Shown: positions 47,140-58,180 of the stretch, piece after piece
Position numbering within the stretch: position 1 is the first letter of the stretch
Layout: each line of letters starts with the position of its first letter
Assembly (NCBI GenBank): GCA_026545225.1
Contig: CM048851.1
Location: 32,983,956 to 33,047,955, forward strand
From: Cornus controversa
Taxonomy: Eukaryota > Streptophyta > Magnoliopsida > Cornales > Cornaceae
Reading direction: 5' to 3'
DNA: 64,000 nucleotides
Position numbers and translations under genes: made by a program
Notes under the pieces: model-generated
Database searches by the model: none
What the model saw: the letters and a program-made list of their open reading frames with translations, nothing else
What the model was told of the DNA's origin: nothing

Positions 47140-47430
47140 TCACGCATTATGATATTGAGTTGCATTACAGGGATGTCTAGACATCGCTTCTCAATGGTGA
47201 CATTAAGAAAATGATATACATGTCTCAACCTAAAATGTCATGGAGTAATGCATATACCTCAAGTTCAGTGGGAGTTAATTTGTTATTCTTGTTCTATATA
47301 TAGATGATATTTTGTTAGTTAGCAATGACATCCATGCGTTACATGCACTATAGAAAATTTGGATTTTCTCAAAGGGTATGTATTGATAAAGTATTGAAAA
47401 CTTTTAAGATGAAAATTTGTGTACCTAGAT
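47140..47430 (+). pseudogene. Copia reverse transcriptase remnant
   Basis: Around 47156-47230 the frame matches the Copia RT motif 'MDV.T.FLNGDI.KMIYMSQP'. About 47290-47330 corresponds to the YVDDIL catalytic box ('tatatagatgatattttgtta'). Frames are interrupted. Confidence 0.7.
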
Positions 47431-47579
47431 TCTAGTTGTGAAAAGAAATATATATTGTCAGAATAAGAAGGGTTGCGATAATGTTTTTGTGAGAAGTCAA
47501 GTTGATTTTAGCAAAATCTGTGCATTGTTTATCATAAGGTAATGAAAAAAGTTTTTGAGTTATTTCCAAAAAATCAAAG

Positions 47580-48026
47580 AGTTAATGTTGGTCTATATGA
47601 AATCAAATTACTTAGAGATAAATGATTTTTCTGATGATGACTATGCAGGTTGCTCAACTAGTAGGAAATCTACTTCTGTTTTTATTTTTATGTTGGCTCA
47701 AGGAGCGAGCTATCTTGTGAAAAATCTCTAAGCAATATATTATCACGTATTTCACTATGTATGCAGAGTTGGTTAGTTGTTGTGAAACAACCAAACATGC
47801 CATGTGGCTAAGAAATTTTTATTGTGAATTTGAAGGTTGTGGACTCTATACACAAGCTTATGATATTTTTTGTGATAATAAAATTGTTATAAAGTATTTG
47901 AAAAATGAAAAGTTGACCAAGCGTAATAAACACATTGACATAAAGTACCTTTTCGTGTGTGAGAAGGTTAAGGAATGTTCTATTGAGGTTCTCTACATAA
48001 AATACTATTGTAAATCCTCTCATTAA
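47580..48026 (+). pseudogene. Copia RNase H remnant
   Basis: Reads DYAGCSTSRKSTSVFIFMLA at about 47638-47700, then YAELVSCCETTKHAMWLRNF, then DIFCDNKIVIKYLKNEKLTK and NKHIDIKYLFVCEKV. These match the Copia RNase H order (D.AGC…RKS.SG…, EAEY.A…A.WL…, CDN..A…, KHI.I..HF..). The first conserved Glu region lies across a stop near 47732. Confidence 0.85.
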
Positions 48027-48916
48027 AAGTATTTATTTACAAATTTTTTAAGGAGCACGTGATCCGAATAGGTGTTCGAGAGTCATAGTATTATGATGTC
48101 TGATATTTCTTTTATATCATGTTACATTATAGTTAGTTTTCAGCTTATTTACACCTTATGATGATAGTTATTTTTCTTCAGTTTATTTACGCCTTTTGAT
48201 GACAGTTACTTGCATGCAAAATAAAGTTATGATGCATTATCATCAGTATTATTATGTTCATATATATGGTTTATGCACATGCTATTATGTTTATCTATGA
48301 ATGATGTTATACTCATGAAGGTGTTTGGAAAATCCAAACATAATTATTCACGTTTTCTTGGAGCTAGAGTGGTATTACACTTCATGAGGTTGTTTGGACT
48401 AGATATGAGATTGACACCACATCGGAAAATCCAAACATAATTATTGAAGTGTTTGTGGGAGTGTTTCACACTTTATAAGAATAGCTTGGGCTAGATATGC
48501 GATTGGCTCCATATCTATAAACCCTCAAACTAGATAGAAGGTTGGCAGTTTGCTGTAATATGTTCAGGTGACATATCGTGATCGTATGAAGTAGGACAGA
48601 TAATGAGATATGCGTTTAAATCACATGCAATTTGCGCATCTCATGAAATGTAGTAAAAACCAATATATTTGCTCAAATCCTAGATAGAATCAGTTTTGAG
48701 ACCATGGAACTGTTTAGAATAATATATTACTTGTCTACGCATTCATGATCCACTATTTAGGAAGTCTATGAAAGAGAGTGTTTTAAACTTTCAACCCATC
48801 TGTTTTGATAATTGTATTTTTCTAAAATAAAATGAGTGGCCACTTAACTTTTCTAAAGTATTGCAATCCACATTGTCGTTTTATAAAACTTAAAGTGCAT
48901 GAACCAAATGAGAGAT

Positions 48917-49364
48917 TGTTAGAATATTTTAAATAAATAAAATATTTTTTGTGGTCCTATGCACTATTTTCTAAAATTGGATTGCAAAGTGTTTATCGTT
49001 AATTGATGGGTTGAGGTTATCTTTGTCAATTTGTGATCTAATTGACAGTATAATATTTATACAATCAATATCTAAGTTTTAATGATGGGAAGGGAAACTT
49101 AGGTATGATTGTTTGTAGAGAAGCCGTCCCCCCTCCCCCACCTCCCGCACGGTTGTTGTTATATATAAGAGTTTCACAATCCTTATTCAACCTCATCGAA
49201 TGACAACTCTTAGAAAGGGGTAGAGCTCTCTAAGGATTTCTTACAAAAACTAAAAGGTATTCTTAAGAATTATATCATCAATCAGGTACGATTGCTAAAC
49301 CTACTCTTTAATTAATTGTTATATTCTTAATTTCTACAAGTTGAGTATGGATTAAATTCCAACA
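48917..49364 (+). repeat. 3' LTR of the full-length Copia element
   Basis: Begins TGTTAGAATATT and ends AAATTCCAACA. About 30 bp shorter than the 5' LTR, mainly from a gap near 49058-49070 where 'gttggattgtggtttt' is missing. Confidence 0.9.
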
Positions 49365-49369
49365 CGAAA

Positions 49370-50796
49370 TACTCCGACCATCAGGCCTATTCATCTTGCC
49401 TTTTCAAAATAACAATGCTCAACTCTACTTATATAGGTTTATATCAGTTAACATCCATCATTAATGGCGAACATGAACTTGGGGCATGATTTATGTCATA
49501 GATTGGTTTGAACACTATATGTGTGTTTGTGTGTGTGTGAGTGAGTGGGAAATGAACACATTCAAGCTTTAATAACCTAAGATATTATTTGATTTGTGGT
49601 TAATGGAGTTTAGATTGGAGGTTTTTGAGGAGAAACTATTAATTACCACAGGGATTCCGTGTATTAGGGAATCTCACCACTAGTAAGACTCCATTTGTTA
49701 TTATTTCCTATAATATTGGAAAATGGTGTTTTATCAATGGTGGAATTTCTACATTTAAGGAATCCCCAGGATATTGTAGAACTACTCATTGTTGAGGGTG
49801 GATTTGGAGTATAAATTGATAGCTAGTGCTTGGAACTGTGTCTATGTTGTTGGAAAAAATTGGGTATGTTCATGATTGAGAGGAAGAAATATCTAGATTT
49901 TACCTAGCTTGATTCAATCAAAATAGACCACGAATCGGTGGGGTTTCTATAATCAAGGAATACCCGGGGTATTCTATAATTTTCCTAGGAGGGCACGTGC
50001 CCCCTGAAATTTTTATATTTTTTTATTTTTGTATGTATATTTTTTAAAATATTACAAAGTGCCCCGCTGAATTTTCATTTTTTATTTAATGAGAGGGCAT
50101 TTTCTAATTAGTAATTGCACTGTCATGACACACACTCATATAAACTTTGGTAACATTCCAGCTAGCGAATCATTATAATCAATTCACACACACACTTATA
50201 TGTGTATGCATATACACAGATATATATAATCTAAATTTGTATTTATAATAATTAAAATACAACCATTCTTTAAATAGGTTTATTTATTAAAAAAATTCAC
50301 GAATTGAGTAGCTAAAAAAACTAAACAATAATTGCCTTTTGGACTTCGTTTAATTTTGGCAACCTTCTTCTTAATTAATTTTTCAACAAAATTTAATTTC
50401 CTTCCATTTTGATCTTTGGTTCTCTTGCTTTTTTTTTTCTTTCTCAATGCTCTTGACATCCTTTTGTCTCATATTCCAAGTAAATGTATATATGTAAGTA
50501 AATCTTGTTTATGCCTCGAACAAATTTTAGTTTCTTTCATAGATGTTCTCTCTTTCCTCTCATATGGAACCATACATTTGCTATTCGGTTTTTAGATTTT
50601 TCTTCATTTTCATCATTCTCTTCCTTGTTCTTCTTCTTCATCTTCACTGCGAGTCATTAATATCAATTCTTCATAATTTAAATGAGAGGACATTATCTAC
50701 CATGAATATTGTAGTATGATAACCCATCTTGTATTTAATGAAAAAACTATCAATCTATAATTTGGTTCCTATATTTGTCACGCTTTTTTGTATTTG

Positions 50797-50831
<35 letters not shown>

Positions 50832-53800
50832 TTATATTTGACCAGTTTATATTTGTCAAGTTTTTTTGGTTCTTTTTATTTGAGATTATACATGAACAAC
50901 TTCTATTTAGCATCTTAGTTGATTTTTTTTACTATCAAATACATTGGTACCCCACCCCCACCCCGGGAACCAAATCCTGGCTCCGTACCTAATGATAGAG
51001 ATGGCTAGATTTAATAGCGGAAACCAACAAAATCACGGGTCAGTGAAGAGGGGCAATACTCGTGCATGAATGAATTAGGGAAGAAAAAGATCCATCCAAT
51101 TGCAACGCCCACTATTCTCTTCCCCAAACCCTCTAAAACCCTAACAATGGCAGTGTCTAAAATTGTTAGCCTTCTTTCTCTAAAATGTGTGTTCTCTGCA
51201 GAAGAAAGCCTGTCATGAGGAAGATAATGAGAGGGCAAGATGTGTCATTTAGTTAATATTAAATTGATGACTTCATTCAATATATCAGTGGCAAGGAAGA
51301 TTTTTTTAGTGAGGACCAAATTGTACTTTCACGACTATTGTTAGATGGATTAGTGGGGTTATGTCTCTAGGAAAGATCAAAGTAATTTAGCCAAAGTTTC
51401 ATTTGCAAAATATTTTGGCAAACTTCAAGGTATGACATATTTGGGCAAACTTTAAGGTAGGTAGGGTAATTCACCGTTAAAATAATCATGTTTACTTTTA
51501 TCTTTTCTTCTCTTACAACATCCATCTCAACCATGACCATATTTTATAAATGAGTTAATTATAATGACATCCCCTGAAGTCTGACATATTCTAACACAGA
51601 AACACTTTTTCATTATAGCTATCACTCAAAATCCAGACATTTGCTCCGTGTTGCACCCTAAAATTTTCCCTCACCCACTACTTCCACAAAGATTAATGTG
51701 AAGGAGCACCAAAGAAAAGAGATGCATAGGACAGGTACACACCCTATAGCGAGAAAAATGGTCCTATGTGACAGGTGACTTACGGTCGATTATCAAGGCC
51801 TATCTATGATTTTTGGAGTTACCACCTCTCATTGGATTTAAGGGTATGCTAGGTTACATAAGGATGTCTAAGGACATAGAAGAATGTTAATCTACTTTTG
51901 ACACTTATGAGGTCTACTAAGGCCCTAGCGATGCTTTAGTTGACTTCCATCTAGGTCTACTTGATTGGATTCGTGGGTTTGCTTATGCGTGAGAATCATT
52001 AGTACTAAGTATTCCAACACATCTGTACTAAGTTCTATTACCTTCTATGTTTGTTCGTTGCATTCTTATGTCTACTTATGGGCTTATTGTATATATATCA
52101 TCAATGTTGTTTGATTACATCATATCAATAGGCAGTAAAATCTATGCCTCCATATGGGAGTGTGTTTAATAAATTTTCCAATGTATGCTTGAACCTACTT
52201 GGAGAAATATGAATTTTACTATAGATACAACCAAACCCAGGTATTACAACCCAGATGCCTACGTATCTAGAAGTTGCTCTAAAATCAGGTAGATCGTAGT
52301 TCCAACTAGGCTTATATATAAAAAAACTCAATTAGAAAACTAAATGAATGAACTTATGGACATTCAAATGTCTAGATGACTCTAAGGGTCAAACTTATGT
52401 CTAACTTAGATGGAAACATAATGTTTTAATGTAGATTTACTTGTTTTAGATGACCTAGAACTTATTGAAATAGGGATAGAGAACCTTTACTAGATGACTT
52501 AGCTTAGATGAAAACTAGGGTTTCAATGGAGAGCTACTTGGTTAACCTAGATGACCTAGCTTAGATGTAAACTAGGACCTAAATCAATGTCTACTTAGAA
52601 CTTAGTGTTTGGATGCGAACATGACTACCTTAAGAAAACCTAGATTCTACTAAACTAGGATTGGAACATTTACTAGTTTAGATGACCTAATCATTTATTG
52701 GAACTAGGATTTAAATGAAAACTTTACTATTTGGGTGACCTAGGTTTCTTAAGGAAACTAGGACTCAAATGGAATCCTAATCTCTTATGGAAACTATGAC
52801 TCAAATGAAAACCTAATCTTTTATGAAAATTAGAGTTTAGATAGAAACCAAATCTTTTATGGAAACTAGGATGTAAATAGAAACTTACTCGAGTGATTTA
52901 GAAGGTTCTTAACTGAAGATTACCTTGAATGATTTATTTGAAAAAAATGTTTTGAACTTTACTTGGAAAAAGATATGTTTGTTCTTATTCAAAAGCTTAC
53001 TTGGATTTGATTTCAAAAAATGGAATTAAAGAGAGTATTTGGAGAAAATTCATATGGGACTTAGGTGGTGTTTGATAACTCAATTCAACGCTTAATTCTG
53101 AATAGATTAAGCGTTTATCCAATTAAGTGCATTTGGCAATTTGAATATCTTTGAAAACTAAAAGTACTACTTAAAATAGGGTAAAATTTTAAGTGATTTT
53201 TTTTGGTATTTTTTTAATCCGGTCCAAAGAGACCAAAAACATTAAAGATGAGAAACAGAGGGGAGAACATATAAAAGCGTAGTTGTGTAATTTGAAAAAA
53301 CATAATCATTCACTTGTAAAGTTAAGGTTAAAAATGTCATTTCATTTAATATGAGAGTGTAAACATAGAAAATGGGAGTGCAGATATCGCCTCCCAAAAT
53401 ATATTACTTTTAGAAAACATGACTATAAGAAGTGTTTAATTTTGAAAACATGATTTTTAGGATAATAAAAAAAAATGGTTTCTAGAAACCTATTAGACCC
53501 AAAATTAAGAAATTGGCTACTCAAGGTTGTTATGAAGCTAACCCTAAAACTTAAAGGTTTTTGGGTAAAAGGAAGCTAGCTTATTTAGTAGATATGAAAC
53601 ATGTGTATTTTAGGGTTTTTGAAAAACTACTTGGAGATGATTACTTTGAAAACTACCTTTGGATGAACCAAAGATTAGGACCTAGATTGGACATCAAATT
53701 GACTAAGGATCTTGTCTTTTCATAAAACAAGTGAGTGTGTGTGATAAAAATAATTCATGGTTTTGGAATGCCTTTGAACTACCCACACGTCACACGAATG

Positions 53801-54100
53801 CAACTGATGTAGCCAAGGCATGGGTTTGCTACCCTACAAGAACCATGGAGCATGGGAAAAAATTTATGGCTTTAATGACAATTGCGATGTCATAAAACCA
53901 TCATATTCAAATACTTTGAAAATCAATTATGTGGAGAAAAATCAATATTTTATTTTATTTTATTTTTATGAATGAATGCACACACATAAGGGTTGGCATA
54001 AAAATAAATCTAAAGGTGGTTGTATGGGTTACAAGGTAGGCTAAAGGGACTCACTCCTATTCCAAGCACCTCTTATATACACCTAGCAAGCAATCACCTA
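49370..54100. other. Gene-free interval
   Basis: No credible gene. Contents: a (GT) patch near 49520, (AT)n at 50797-50827, a C-rich patch at 50950-50970, and a field of degenerate repeats at 52380-52890. The stretch from about 51653 ('tgttgcaccctaaaattttc') may be LTR-retrotransposon debris, but I could not find paired ends or domains. Confidence 0.4.
52380..52890. repeat. Degenerate short tandem repeats
   Basis: Variants of 'tagatgacctag', '(t/g)gaaactaggactcaaatg' and 'aaacctaatcttttatg' recur roughly every 35-45 bp. Units are too diverged to define a consensus by eye. Confidence 0.5.
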
Positions 54101-54106
54101 TAAGTA

Positions 54107-54538
54107 AGGGTGCACACGGTCCTGTTCGATCCAATTTTGGTCTTTATTGAAATCAAATCATACAGTCCGGTTCTACTAAAAATGGAATCGAATCGAACCG
54201 TTTGGATCAATAGAATTGAACCGTGAAGAACCGATTTGATTTGGTTCGGTACCACAATTCCATTATTAGTGCCTTAGTGTGGGTCATTATATTATTATAA
54301 ATTGTATAATATAAATTATATAAAGTATAAACGGTTCTCTTACACTTATAAGTTTACAACTTATTTATATTAATTTATATAATATATTTTTTATACAAAC
54401 GGTACTCCGATCCGATCTGGTTCAACCGTTAATTCACGACTCCAACCTTTTGGAACCATGACCAAACTGAACCGTAGAAAAATCGGACTGAACTATTTCG
54501 TTTGATTTCCCGCTTTGGAAGGACTTTTGTGCACCCCT
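54107..54538. mobile_element. Probable hAT-like MITE
   Basis: Ends AGGGTGCACACGG and (complement) AGGGGTGCACAAAAG are inverted. The interior repeats 'gaatcgaaccg'/'cggttc' type words in both orientations. No convincing 8-bp target duplication was seen. A similar end ('tgtgcacacct') occurs near 11615. Confidence 0.5.
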
Positions 54539-54599
54539 CAGGTTCTCTCCCCTCGGGTTGTCTCATGTTTTATTTTTCGAGGGTGCCATTGGGTTGAGA

Positions 54600-54962
54600 G
54601 TAGTTTTGCTATCCTTTAGTTTGGCTTTGGCTGCTGCTGTGTTTACTGGATACCTTTTGTCTCCATTTTTGAAGTTCTTGAACCGACATTTTTGAAAATG
54701 ATAGCAGATTAATTATCCAATGTGTAGTCGCCTTCCAACTTTGACTCGAAATGACATGCCAACAAGTTAAAACAATACGAGGGCCTAGTAGTTTTGGAGA
54801 CAGGTTGCCGATTGAAAAACATTAGGGTCTACCGTTTGTGGATAACGAAAGATCAATTCAATTACAATGTATAGTTTATGCTTATATATACATATACAAA
54901 GTACATACCAAGTCACAGGTCCCATTAGTGTCTAACCAGAGTTTAAAGTTTTGGAGGAAAGA
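54600..54962 (+). promoter_or_regulatory. Upstream region of the subtilase 5' fragment
   Basis: Homologous to the proximal flanks of the two intact genes, with a TATA-like 'gcttatatatacat' near 54880, in the same relative position. Confidence 0.55.
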
Positions 54963-55657
54963 ATGAAGCTCATTAATGGGGTTCCTCTTCTTCATTCGAT
55001 CTTTTTGCATGGTGTCTTCTGGCTTTCCAGGCTAGATAAACATCATTTGGGAGGTCCACCTATATTGTCCACATGGACAAGTCTCACATGCCCAAGACCT
55101 TTGCTAGTCACCACCACTGGTGCTCCTCCACTGTTAATTGATTCCATAAAATCAGCCAGTCACACAACATCAAACAGTCATTAATCCAAAACCAGAACTT
55201 GTCTACACTTGTGATAATGCATTTAATGGTTCCAGTGCTCTGTTGTCTCAAGATGAATTAGAGACTCTATACAACTCCCCAGTCTGTCACAGCTTGACAA
55301 AACCCACAGCCCTGAATTCCTCTCCCTCAATCATTTCACCGGCTTATGGTCGGCTTCAGACTACTGCAAAGAGGTCATCATTGGTGTCATCGACTCCGGT
55401 GTCTGGCCGGAGACCAAGAGTTTCAACGACAAAGGAATGACCCCAGCCCCCTCCAGGTGGAAGGCTAAGTGTGAGGAAGGACAAGAGTTCAATTCCTCAT
55501 TGTGTAACTTGAAACTCATTGGAGCTAGGTACTTCAACAGCGGGTTATAGCTGCGGATCCCAACAACACAATTAGCATGAATTCTGCAAGAGACACTGAT
55601 GACCACGGCACGCACACTTCCTCCACAGCTGCTGGAAACTTTGTGGAAGGCGCTTCA
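54963..55657 (+). pseudogene. Subtilase 5' fragment (SBT1-like)
   Basis: Starts MKLINGVPLLHS and follows subtilase 1 through the prodomain, the catalytic Asp region (VID(S)GVWPE at about 55386) and the His region (at about 55600, where GHGTH reads DHGTH-like). It stops at 'gtggaaggcgcttca'. Frameshifts near 55000 and 55180, a lost segment near 55285, a stop near 55548, and absence of everything after the His region make it non-functional. The sequence after 55657 is array spacer homologous to 28765 onwards, so the 3' half was deleted. Confidence 0.92.
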
Positions 55658-55948
55658 ACCGATATTTTACGAATTGCATTGGTTCAGGTTAAGCCTTCCG
55701 ATTGAATTGGTTTCTATTTTTACTAATTTGCAGATTACAAATAGGATTAGATTTAATGTCTAATGTAATCCGATCGGTGTTTGTCCCTGGTTTAGCTTAG
55801 TAAGTGTCAAATAGCAGACAATGAATACAAAGTTATCTTGAATTTCCGGAAAAAAATTTTCATCTGTGATTTAAAAAGCCAAGAACCTTGGTTGTCCAAA
55901 TTACTTTAGATGTCGAATTCTATTCAATTGCCCAATGGCAATACCCAC
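55658..55948 (+). repeat. Array spacer homologous to 28765-29030
   Basis: Collinear with the spacer between the subtilase 3' fragment and subtilase 1. No gene. Confidence 0.75.
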
Positions 55949-57636
55949 TAGGGCTGCAAATGAGCCAGCCGAGCGAGTAGTGGCCTGTTTGAACTCGGCT
56001 CGGATATGCAACAATTCTGTTTGAGCTCGGCTCAATCTTGAGTCGAGCTTCCACCTCAAACAAGTCAAACATATACACACGTTAATGGAAGCAATCACTA
56101 ATTATAGGTTGTATCATTTCTATCCCTAAAGATGACGTCTCTGTAATATGCAGATGAGATTTACTCCTTCAATCGATAGCGAATCTCTTGTGATGTCGTT
56201 GTAGGCTGTATCACCATATCCTTTCATCTCTCGATTACGAAGAAAACAACCCAGATAGAGAGATGGGTTTAATGTTGGACGCTGGAGAGGGGTTGGTTTG
56301 CTTACAGCGGTGATTTGGAAACAAAACATAAGATGGTGGATTTGGCCAAGACATTGAGAGTTTGAGACTCAGAACACACAGGTAAGGGCAACAGCAATGG
56401 CGAAGCACTGGGATGGCCTGAGCCCAATCTGGGGATCCAAATGCTACTATGGCTCAACATTGGGTTGGCTAAAAATGTGGGCCAACCAATTGGTTAGCTA
56501 GGTGGTTCGCCGGATTGTTTGAACCATTTAGCTAACCCTGTTCATATTGACCCTGCATTAAAGTAGGCCCATATATTTTTTTTAAAAATTTCACTTATCA
56601 AAATGACATCGTTTTGATAAGTGACTTAAAAAAATAAAACACGCAGTCCCATGTTAGGACGCCGCATGTCATCCAACAGTCATAAAACCGTTGCGCGTCC
56701 TGTTGGTTGTTCAGAAAAGTGGTTTTTGACCGTTTTTTGCCTTTTTTAAAAAAAAATTAAGCTCTTCCAAAGTGCCGTTAAGGCACTGTTTGGCATAGCC
56801 AAACAGTGTCTAAAACGGCTCTTTTAGCTTTAAAATAATTTTTTTTTTTACTTTTTTAATCTTTAAAAAAGGCATGTTTGGTTACTTTTTCATATTTTTT
56901 TACTTTTTTTAAAATAATATAGCCGTTAGTAAAAAATAAATAAATATTTAATAATTTTAAATTTAAATTTTAAAAATAAAATTATTAAAATATTATTATT
57001 TTTGGTTGGCGAAAATTTAAAGAACTTATTGTGGAACCAAAATTTGAAAATTTTGACATAATAATACGATTGATTACAATGCTGAAGTGATTAACTAAAA
57101 TTTAAATTTGAAAGAATCAAATTTAATCAATGGAGTGGAAGCTCTAACAAGACGAGTGAAAACTGATTTCAAGTTTGTGTGGATCACGTGCTAGTGTCAT
57201 AATTCATGCTAAGATAGTAGAGTACTAATATTGAGAAATAGGTAATGGCTTTGTCACGTGGGTACTATTAAAACTCAAAAGACAAAAGTTGAAATCTTTG
57301 AGATTACATGTAAAAGTGGTTATGCCTTGGACACATGGGTAGTGTCAGAAGACAAAAAGTTTAAATCTTTAATATTATCTCATATATAATAGGGTGAGAT
57401 ATCTATGGTAGTATTTTATATATATATTCTAATCAAGTTGTTTGTGGACATATTTTTGAACTGAGTTTATATAATTTCACGAATAAATGAGTAAGTGTGA
57501 TTTTGTTTTTAACTTTAGACTTTGCTTTATAATTTTGTTTGAGTTTAATTTATTTATTAAATTAACAAATGTAAGCTGAATTTTAAAAAAGACTAGTCTA
57601 AATTGTTCGCAAATGAACGACCCGCTTGTAGCCCTA
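55949..57636. mobile_element. Putative 1.7-kb non-coding element with inverted ends
   Basis: Left TAGGGCTGCAAATGAGC and the right-end complement TAGGGCTACAAGCGGGTCG. It interrupts spacer homology with the subtilase 1 unit. A strong hairpin lies inside at about 56785-56812 (GCACTGTTTGGC/GCCAAACAGTGT). hAT-like ends are possible but no 8-bp target duplication was found. No transposase. Confidence 0.45.
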
Positions 57637-57639
57637 GTT

Positions 57640-58180
57640 CGGACCAATAATAAGGTTATGCACCATTCTAAGATCCCTACTTTTTTTTTTTTTTTCGTAC
57701 CTCTGATTTTTTCCTTAATTTTGTAAAACTGTAATACTTGTCTCCATTTTGCTTGAAATGATCCTCAACATTGAAATAATACCATGGACATATTTTAAGC
57801 GGGTTTATTAAATTAAAAAACTAAATTACTTGTGGACATGATTGAACCGCCATTTTTGAAAATGATCGCACAATATGTAATTGTCCAATGTGCAGTGCAG
57901 ACACCTACCAACTTTGACTTGGAATGACAAAGCAAACAAGTTGAAACAATTTATGGCCAAGTATGTTTTGGTGACAGCTTGCGTATTAAAAACATTAGAG
58001 TCTACAACTTGTGGATAAAGAAAGACCAATTGAACTTGTAATTCAACAAATGCCAAACCAATTTCAACTAGTACAAACCATTTGGTTTGTATTATGCTTA
58101 TATATACAGATACAAACTACAAACCAAGTCACAGGTACACCATTCGTGTCTAAACGAAGTTTCAAGTTTTGGAGGAAAGA
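57640..58180 (+). promoter_or_regulatory. Upstream region of subtilase 2
   Basis: Homologous to 29290-29462 plus 29887-30283, but without the 415-bp MITE. TATATATA at 58099-58106 sits 75-82 bp before the ATG. A poly-T stretch lies at 57680-57694. Confidence 0.65.

Larger units (their letters stand above)
43537..49364 (+). mobile_element. Full-length decayed Ty1/Copia element (copy B)
   Basis: The 5' LTR is 43537-44015, primer site TGGTATCAGAGCC 44018-44030, interior with remnants of gag, integrase, RT and RNase H in Copia order, purine tract 'aaatgagagatt' and 3' LTR 48917-49364. Flanks TGAAA (43532-43536) and CGAAA (49365-49369) are a 5-bp target duplication with one mismatch. Every coding domain has stops or shifts, so it is not autonomous. 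The same insertion site is present in copy A, so insertion predates the segmental duplication. Confidence 0.9.

Noticed and set aside
51011..51238. 75-codon minus-strand frame
   Set aside because: No similarity recognised and no supporting gene structure around it.
53060..53500. Possible MITE starting 'ggtggtgtttgataactcaa'
   Set aside because: The start looks MITE-like but I found no matching inverted end or target duplication.
58169..58180. TTG start for subtilase 2
   Set aside because: Nuclear plant genes start at ATG; 58181 is the first in-frame ATG.
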